Source: Gemmatimonadota bacterium
Lineage (GTDB): Bacteria; Gemmatimonadota; Gemmatimonadetes; Gemmatimonadales; GWC2-71-9
Assembly: GCA_003222035.1 (NCBI GenBank)
Contig: QHUS01000098.1
Coordinates: forward strand, 1-45,606
Direction: 5' to 3'
DNA length: 45,606 bases
Position numbers and translations under genes: made by a program. The notes under the pieces were generated by a model. That model made no database searches, had not been told where the DNA came from, and saw only the letters and a program-made list of their open reading frames with translations. Numbering within the stretch: the stretch's first letter is position 1; each line of letters opens with the position of its first letter. Shown here piece by piece: positions 40,899 through 45,606 of the stretch.

Positions 40899-41015
40899 TC
40901 CGAGCTCCCCACCGATCTGTGTTAAGCTGCGAGCGACGTGCCCGCAGCCGCAAGAGACTCACTGGACCGGCCACTCACCCAAACCTACCTTGGCTGACCG
41001 ATGGGAGTTTCCGGG

Positions 41016-41525
41016 ATGCCGCACCGCGTCTGCGTGATGGGAGTCTCGGGCGCCGGAAAGACGGTGGTCGGGGCTCTCCTGGCCGCCGCTCTCGGCGTCC
41101 CGTTCTTGGACGGCGACGACCTGCATCCCGCCGAGAACGTGCGACGCATGGCGCAAGGGATTCCGCTTACGGACGACGATCGCCGGGACTGGCTCGCCGC
41201 CATCGCTTCGCGGCTCGCCCAGGCCAGGCGCACGGGCAGCGGCCTCGTGATCGCGTGCTCGGCGCTCAAACACGCGTATCGCGACATCCTGCGACGCGCG
41301 GACGCCGAGCTGCGGTTCGTGCACCTGGCCGGAGATCGCGCGCTCATCGCTCAGCGCCTGTCGCATCGGCTCGGGCACTACATGCCGGGAACCCTGCTCG
41401 ACAGCCAGCTCGCGACCCTCGAAGCGCCCACGCCCGACGAGCGGGCGTGGACATTCGACCTGGCTGAGCAACCGGAATCGATCGTGGCGCAGATCGTGGT
41501 GCGGCTCGAGCGAGCGCGAGCCTGA
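41016..41525 (+). CDS. gntK: Gluconokinase
   Basis: 169 aa from ATG 41016, chosen because GGGAG lies about 8 bases upstream; ATG 41001 is possible. Phosphorylates D-gluconate to 6-phosphogluconate. P-loop GVSGAGKTVVGALLA, substrate region FLDGDDLHPAENVRRMAQG, PLTDDDRRDWLAAI, ACSALKHAYRDILR and HYMPGTLLDSQLATLE are the family motifs. It is followed three bases later by a gluconate permease gene, forming a complete gluconate-uptake unit. Confidence 0.95.
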   Translation: MPHRVCVMGVSGAGKTVVGALLAAALGVPFLDGDDLHPAENVRRMAQGIPLTDDDRRDWLAAIASRLAQARRTGSGLVIACSALKHAYRDILRRADAELRFVHLAGDRALIAQRLSHRLGHYMPGTLLDSQLATLEAPTPDERAWTFDLAEQPESIVAQIVVRLERARA

Positions 41526-41528
41526 CGC

Positions 41529-42869
41529 GTGTCGCTCAACCTGTGGTACGCCCTGCTCGCGGTCGTCCTGCTGATCCTGCTGATCGCACGCTTCAAAGTC
41601 CATCCTTTCGTGGCCCTCGTCGTGGTGTCGTTTGGGATGGGCGCCGCGGCGGGCATGTCCCCGGCCGGTCTGGTGAAGGCATTTCAGGACGGCGTCGGGG
41701 CGACGTTGGGATCGATCGCGGTCGTCGTGGGATTGGGCACGATTTTGGGCAAGATGATGGCCGAGTCGGGCGGGGCCGCCCGGATCGCGACGACGCTCAT
41801 CGCGCGGTTCGGCGAGCGCCGGGTGCACTGGGCGCTCATGGTCGTCGCGTTCATCGTCGGCATTCCGGTGTTCTTCCAGGTCGGCTTCGTGCTGCTCATC
41901 CCCCTGGTCTTCACCATCGCGCGCCGCACCGGCGCGTCTCTCGTCAAGATCGGGATTCCGTTGGTAGCGGGACTGTCGGTCGTGCACGGCATGGTGCCGC
42001 CGCATCCCGCCGCGTTGCTCGCGGTGACGACCTACGGCGCGGACCTGGGACGCACGATCTTCTACGCGTTACTCGTCGGCTTCCCGACGGCCGCCCTCGC
42101 CGGCCCGATCTTCGCCGTGTGGATCGCGCCCCGGGTCAGGCTGCCGGGCACCAACCCGATGGCCGCACAGCTGGAAGGAGGTGCCGCAAGCGCCACTCGG
42201 TCGCTGCCCGGCTTCGGTCTGTCGCTGTTCACGATCCTCGTTCCCGTGCTGCTGATGCTCGGCGCCAGCGCGGCGGACGTGACCCTCGTCGCCGGAAGCC
42301 CCCTGCGCACCGCGCTCGATCTCGTGGGCAGCCCGATCGTGGCGCTGCTCCTCTCCCTGCTGTTCTCGTTCTGGTCCTTCGGGATCGCTCGTGGAATGAC
42401 GGCGGCCAGAATGCTGGCCATTGCCAACGACTGCCTCGCACCGACCGCCGCGATCATCCTGGTGATCGGGGCCGGCGGCGGGTTCAATCGCGTCCTCATC
42501 GAGAGCGGCGTCGGCCAGGCGATCGCCGATGTCGCGATCCGGACTCAGGTCTCGCCCCTGCTGCTCGCGTGGATCGTGGCGACCCTGGTGCGCGTGGCAA
42601 CCGGCTCGGCGACCGTGGCCATCACGACGGCGGCGGGAATCGTGGCGCCGATCGCCGCCGCGACGCCGCACGTGAACGCCGAGCTGCTGGTCCTGGCGAC
42701 CGGGGCCGGCTCGTTGATGCTGTCACACGTGAACGACGCCGGCTTCTGGCTGATCAAGGAATACTTCAACATGACGGTGCCGCAGACCCTGGCCACCTGG
42801 ACCGTCGCCGAGACGATCATTGGAGTGACGGGGTTGCTGCTCACACTGGCATTGAGCGCGGTGATCTGA
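41529..42869 (+). CDS. Gluconate:H+ symporter, GntP family
   Basis: 446 aa, about 12-14 membrane segments. VVGLGTILGKMMAESGGAAR and HWALMVVAFIVGIPVFFQVGFVLLIP are GntP signatures, as are GMVPPHPAALLAVTTYGAD, GAGGGFNRVLIESGVGQAI and GAGSLMLSHVNDAGFWLIKEYF. It imports gluconate with protons, supplying the adjacent kinase. GTG 41529 starts three bases after the gntK stop. A hairpin (42871-42889) follows. Confidence 0.93.
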   Translation: MSLNLWYALLAVVLLILLIARFKVHPFVALVVVSFGMGAAAGMSPAGLVKAFQDGVGATLGSIAVVVGLGTILGKMMAESGGAARIATTLIARFGERRVHWALMVVAFIVGIPVFFQVGFVLLIPLVFTIARRTGASLVKIGIPLVAGLSVVHGMVPPHPAALLAVTTYGADLGRTIFYALLVGFPTAALAGPIFAVWIAPRVRLPGTNPMAAQLEGGAASATRSLPGFGLSLFTILVPVLLMLGASAADVTLVAGSPLRTALDLVGSPIVALLLSLLFSFWSFGIARGMTAARMLAIANDCLAPTAAIILVIGAGGGFNRVLIESGVGQAIADVAIRTQVSPLLLAWIVATLVRVATGSATVAITTAAGIVAPIAAATPHVNAELLVLATGAGSLMLSHVNDAGFWLIKEYFNMTVPQTLATWTVAETIIGVTGLLLTLALSAVI

Positions 42870-42870
42870 C

Positions 42871-42889
42871 GGGCGGTGTCGGACCGCCC
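42871..42889 (+). terminator. Short hairpin after the gluconate permease gene
   Basis: GGGCGGT, 5-base loop, ACCGCCC, directly after the TGA stop. No T-run follows, so it is only a possible terminator or mRNA-end hairpin. The remaining bases to 42945 show no gene. Confidence 0.4.
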
Positions 42890-42945
42890 CTACCGAAACT
42901 AATCGTCGAGCTCCACGCACACTTCCATTCGCGCAGGATTCAGCG

Positions 42946-43500
42946 TCATCCGGCAAGGTTCTGAACGCGGTAATGCAGTTGAACCAGACCGTCCTCGAAG
43001 CGCTCAACGGACTGCAGGCCCAATGGCACGTGGCGGTGACGCCGCGCTATCAGTGGAATGCCATCCCCAATGAACACTGGGACCACACTGATGACGAACT
43101 CGTCGATCGCCTGCTCGTCGAGAAAGGAGGCGATGAGCTCGCCGCCGCCCATCAACCAGATGTTCTTGCCAGGCTGCTCGCGCAGACGGCGCACGAATGG
43201 GCCGATGGGACCGTTCACGAACTCCACGCCTGACGGAGGGGGGGGATCGGCCGGTGGCGCATGACGGGAGAAGACGATGGTCCGGCTCTTCGAGTCGAAC
43301 TTCCCCCCCAGGCGCAGGCCCGCCTCGTAGGTCTTCCGGCCAAGTACCTCAGTGTCGATCGATCTCATGAACGCGTTCATGCCGTAGAACCCCTTGGGGG
43401 CGGGGCGGGACGTGAGCCATTCGAGATCACCGTCAGGACGCGCGATGAAACCGTCCGCACTGGTTGCGATGTGCACGATGACGTTGCGCCGCTTCGTCAC
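42946..43500 (-). CDS. Dihydrofolate reductase-fold protein (RibD C-terminal type)
   Basis: 184 aa from GTG 43500; the frame is open to 43536 (GTG) and the true start is uncertain. KRRNVIVHIATSADGFIARPDGDLEW is the family N-terminus. GFYGMNAFMRSIDTEVLGRKTYEAG, TIVFSRHAPPADPP, NIWLMGGGELIASFLDEQAIDEF and VPVFIGDGIPLI complete the DHFR-like set. The family uses NADPH on an unknown substrate; trimethoprim-type DHFR is not implied. It lies 48 bases after the VOC gene, and the two could be co-transcribed. Confidence 0.88.
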   Translation of the reverse strand: MTKRRNVIVHIATSADGFIARPDGDLEWLTSRPAPKGFYGMNAFMRSIDTEVLGRKTYEAGLRLGGKFDSKSRTIVFSRHAPPADPPPPSGVEFVNGPIGPFVRRLREQPGKNIWLMGGGELIASFLDEQAIDEFVISVVPVFIGDGIPLIARRHRHVPLGLQSVERFEDGLVQLHYRVQNLAG

Positions 43501-43548
43501 GAGTGCCCGGCTCCGTTGGCGACGGTCAAGGAACACTTCCTGCGCTGG

Positions 43549-43920
43549 TTAGACGGCTTCGGAGAAGCACAGGATATAGCCATCGGGATCCTGGACGTAG
43601 AAGTCGCGCGTGCCCCACGGCCTTTGCTCGAGCGGTTTGGTGATGGGTGCTCGACGCGCGATGAACTCCTGGTGCAACTCAGCGACTCCGGAGACGGCGA
43701 GATACGCGTCGAGATGCTCTCCCGACCTGCGGTGCGTGCGCTCCGCCTCAAGCTTCGGCGCGCACTTCAGGTGGATGACGGCGCGATCGCGTGACACGCT
43801 GGCGTAGAAATTTTCGTAAACAAAGTCGCGTGAGAAGCCGAGGCGCTGCTCGTAGAAGGTCAGTGAGTCGTCCAGGTTCTGGACAAGGAACTGGGGAGCC
43901 GCAGCGGTTATCGAAGGCAT
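43549..43920 (-). CDS. VOC-family (glyoxalase/bleomycin-resistance fold) protein
   Basis: 123 aa from ATG 43920. APQFLVQNLDDSLTFYEQRLGF, DRAVIHLKCAPK, SGEHLDAYLAVSGVAELHQEF and PWGTRDFYVQDPDGYILCFSE follow the two-module VOC fold, with His and Glu positions that could hold a metal. The function may be antibiotic binding, dioxygenation or other; not determinable. It is on the same strand as the DHFR-fold gene downstream. Confidence 0.88.
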   Translation of the reverse strand: MPSITAAAPQFLVQNLDDSLTFYEQRLGFSRDFVYENFYASVSRDRAVIHLKCAPKLEAERTHRRSGEHLDAYLAVSGVAELHQEFIARRAPITKPLEQRPWGTRDFYVQDPDGYILCFSEAV

Positions 43921-43994
43921 CGGGGACGCGTTAAAGGTTCTTGCGTGCTTGCTCGATGACAAGACCGCTGGGAGCTGCGGCGGACCTGAGGGTG

Positions 43995-44780
43995 CTAGCG
44001 CTTGCCCACGGCGAGCCAAGGCATGCCACGGTAGGAATCCGCCACCACCCAAGCGCCGGCCGTCAACGCCCAAGAGACAACGATCTCGCTCCAGTCGGAC
44101 GCGGTAGGGCCTGCCGCCACGACGGGTCCCCACACAAGCAGCGTGAACAGGCCCAGCTGCAACGCCGAGAGCGTGGCTGCCAGCCGCGCATACACACCGA
44201 TGAGCACCGTTACGCCCGCCACGATGAAGGCGCAGCCGGTGAAGTACGCCCAGGCCAGGTGCCCAGGCAGCCATCCAGGCACCATCGCAACGGTCCTTTC
44301 GAGATAGGTGAAGTGGGCTACGCCGAAGGGGATCAAGCCGAGGCCGTAGAATACCGTCGCGATGCGCACGCCCTTGTCGCCGGTAGCGAAGGTGAGACGC
44401 TGCCCATTCCGGTCACCGGTGAACCAGACGTAGAGAATCCAGGCGGCCGCCACCATCACTGCGGCCTCTCCGCCGGCCCACCAAGAGTTTGTCGCCGTGG
44501 GAGCGAGGAAGATGTAGGGCACCCTGAAGAGCAACAGCCAAACCAGGAGGTAGGCCAGCAGTACGCGGGAAGCGACGACGGCGGTACGCTGCCAGAGTAG
44601 GCCTAGGCCCGTCACCACAGAGACGAAAGCGCAGAGATAGGCCAGCACCGCGCGCGCGGGCATACCTTTGGGCACCCCCGTCCAAATCGGGGTGAAACCG
44701 CCTTGGATCAGGCCCAAGATTCCGAGGCTGATCATGGTCAGAGCAAAGACCGCATGGCCCAAGCTTCCGATGCGCCGCAT
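43995..44780 (-). CDS. Integral membrane protein, DoxX-like, hypothetical
   Basis: 261 aa, eight hydrophobic helices in two similar halves. [21 protein letters not shown] and [20 protein letters not shown] lie in the first, [19 protein letters not shown] and [20 protein letters not shown] in the second, reminiscent of a DoxX-type duplicated four-helix bundle. [23 protein letters not shown] closes the protein. Its start lies one base after the YjdF stop, so the two are translated together. The role is unknown. Confidence 0.78.
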   Translation of the reverse strand: MRRIGSLGHAVFALTMISLGILGLIQGGFTPIWTGVPKGMPARAVLAYLCAFVSVVTGLGLLWQRTAVVASRVLLAYLLVWLLLFRVPYIFLAPTATNSWWAGGEAAVMVAAAWILYVWFTGDRNGQRLTFATGDKGVRIATVFYGLGLIPFGVAHFTYLERTVAMVPGWLPGHLAWAYFTGCAFIVAGVTVLIGVYARLAATLSALQLGLFTLLVWGPVVAAGPTASDWSEIVVSWALTAGAWVVADSYRGMPWLAVGKR

Positions 44781-44781
44781 G

Positions 44782-45408
44782 CTAGGCAGCGGCGTGTGGT
44801 TGCGGCCGCCGCAACTGGGCTAGACTGCGGTCGTGGGTGCGGGCCAGCGTCAATTGTGCTAGGAGGGCGCCCACGAGGGCAGAGAACATGTCCCACTGCG
44901 TGTCCCAGACGTCGCCTTGCGTGCCGAGGAAGGCGTCTGCGGCATGGCCGCCTGCGAGCGCCGCCCACCATTCGAAGAGCTCATAGAATGCGCTGAAGGC
45001 GAGGCAAGTCGCCGTCACGAGAGCGAAAAGCCAACGGCCAGGTCGCAACGGCGAAGTGCGCAGGAGGATCTCGCGCACGAAGATGGCGGGGACGAAGCCC
45101 TGGGCGAAGTGACCGAGGCGGTCGTAATCGTTACGAGCGAGGCCAAGGAGGTCCTGAACCCAGAAGCCGAGGGGCACCCGCGCGTAGCTGTAGTGCCCGC
45201 CCACGATGAGGATGAGCGCATGAACGGCGAGCAGGGTGTAGGTCAGCGGAGTCAAGGGGAAGCGACGAGCGGTGAGTAGAAGCAGCGGAGCTCCGATCAG
45301 CACCGGAAAGATCTCGAGCCACCAAGTGGTACGATCGTACGGGGCGATCCCTGAAAGGAGGAGCGCAAGGCCGACGATCATCAAGAGGATAGGGAGGTAG
45401 GCCTTCAC
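44782..45408 (-). CDS. DUF2238 (YjdF-like) membrane protein
   Basis: 208 aa from GTG 45408 with GGAG about 6 bases upstream. Five to six membrane helices. The DUF2238 signature [23 protein letters not shown] is clear, with [20 protein letters not shown] and [21 protein letters not shown]; these conserved acidic and Trp residues define the family, whose function is unknown. It is the first gene of a pair with the DoxX-like protein. A palindrome GACCGTT-C-AACGGTC lies upstream over the probable -35. Confidence 0.88.
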   Translation of the reverse strand: MKAYLPILLMIVGLALLLSGIAPYDRTTWWLEIFPVLIGAPLLLLTARRFPLTPLTYTLLAVHALILIVGGHYSYARVPLGFWVQDLLGLARNDYDRLGHFAQGFVPAIFVREILLRTSPLRPGRWLFALVTATCLAFSAFYELFEWWAALAGGHAADAFLGTQGDVWDTQWDMFSALVGALLAQLTLARTHDRSLAQLRRPQPHAAA

Positions 45409-45449
45409 TGGTGCTCCGAGTGCAGTACATCAGCTGATGACAAACTGTT

Positions 45450-45478
45450 ACCTATCACTTGGACCGTTCAACGGTCAA
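45450..45478 (-). promoter_or_regulatory. Promoter with overlapping palindromic operator for the YjdF-like gene
   Basis: TTGACC on the minus strand (45473-45478) is followed 17 bases later by ATAGGT (45450-45455). A perfect 7-1-7 palindrome GACCGTT C AACGGTC (45462-45476) overlaps the -35 and spacer, as expected for a dimeric repressor. The -10 is weak. Confidence 0.4.
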
Positions 45479-45525
45479 CACAACGGCACCCGGATAATCA
45501 TCACAGCACATCGCCGGACGCCACC

Positions 45526-45606
45526 TCACTTGTGCTGCGCCCCGGTCTGCGCCTCTCGAAGCCGATGCGCACGAAAGAACGCCCACATCAGGCTCGATGC
45601 GTCGAT
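45526..45606 (-). CDS. Polyhydroxybutyrate depolymerase/feruloyl-esterase-like hydrolase, 3' end
   Basis: Last 26 residues before a TGA, open to the window edge. IDASSLMWAFFRAHRL resembles the end of the LpqC/PHB-depolymerase alpha/beta hydrolases, where the final helix reads DAS..(I/M)W.FF..H. Too short for certainty; the rest lies beyond the window. Confidence 0.5.
   Translation of the reverse strand: MDASSLMWAFFRAHRLREAQTGAQHK

Noticed and set aside
42895..42945. Tiny ATGA-coupled 16-codon frame after the DHFR-fold gene (MTLNPARMEVCVELDD), and opposite-strand LHAHFHS resembling a PHP metal motif
   Set aside because: Too short, no family context; likely chance.

Overview
The window reads as one contiguous chromosomal segment of a GC-rich Gram-negative bacterium. 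No rRNA, tRNA, IS element, phage gene or CRISPR array was found. A SusC/SusD pair, a tripartite RND pump with a lipoprotein-type TolC, many Sec/lipoprotein signal peptides, a short-Q-loop cytochrome bd, a mycobacterial-type 2-oxoglutarate dehydrogenase (Kgd) and a fused homocysteine methyltransferase/MTHFR suggest Gemmatimonadota or a related lineage. That placement is inference from gene content; no marker gene is present. Layout: 1-2.4 kb, end of a TonB receptor and its SusD partner, closed by a strong bidirectional terminator. 2.5-5.6 kb, minus-strand operon NfeD > SPFH > sorbosone-dehydrogenase-like > DUF3052. 5.7-11.4 kb, minus-strand TolC > HlyD > RND efflux operon. 11.5-16.8 kb, small accessory genes (S4 RNA-binding protein, DinB, YfcC transporter, NAD(P)-binding protein, DUF1761, a membrane protein with HEFGH, a lipoprotein) and a remnant of a DUF4097-type gene. 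16.8-24.3 kb, phosphoenolpyruvate carboxylase, a secreted hydrolase, a fungal-like cytosine deaminase, YitJ, and a DUF2231 protein. 24.4-27.9 kb, cydAB, cupin, YggT. 27.9-29.7 kb, histone-deacetylase-fold protein with an unrecognised C-terminal region. 29.6-37.0 kb, minus-strand kelch, KorB, KorA and Kgd, so both ferredoxin- and NAD-type routes for 2-oxoglutarate lie side by side. 37.0-45.6 kb, beta-lactamase fold protein, cyclase, a Ser/Thr kinase fused to a BRCT domain, gluconate kinase and permease, and small enzymes and membrane proteins. Three signals go beyond the gene list. First, many starts without a Shine-Dalgarno have a TAnnnT hexamer ending 5-7 bases before the start codon, the signature of leaderless transcription. 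In two divergent pairs with gaps of exactly 17 bp, the two hexamers overlap on opposite strands. Second, five inverted repeats built from 7-bp-period words, with a different word at each locus, lie around cydAB and inside kgd, where they encode linker peptides. Third, five genes between 20.4 and 36.6 kb are broken: four by single-base frame changes and kgd by an apparent loss of about 38 codons. Either the assembly has errors there or this stretch is decaying.
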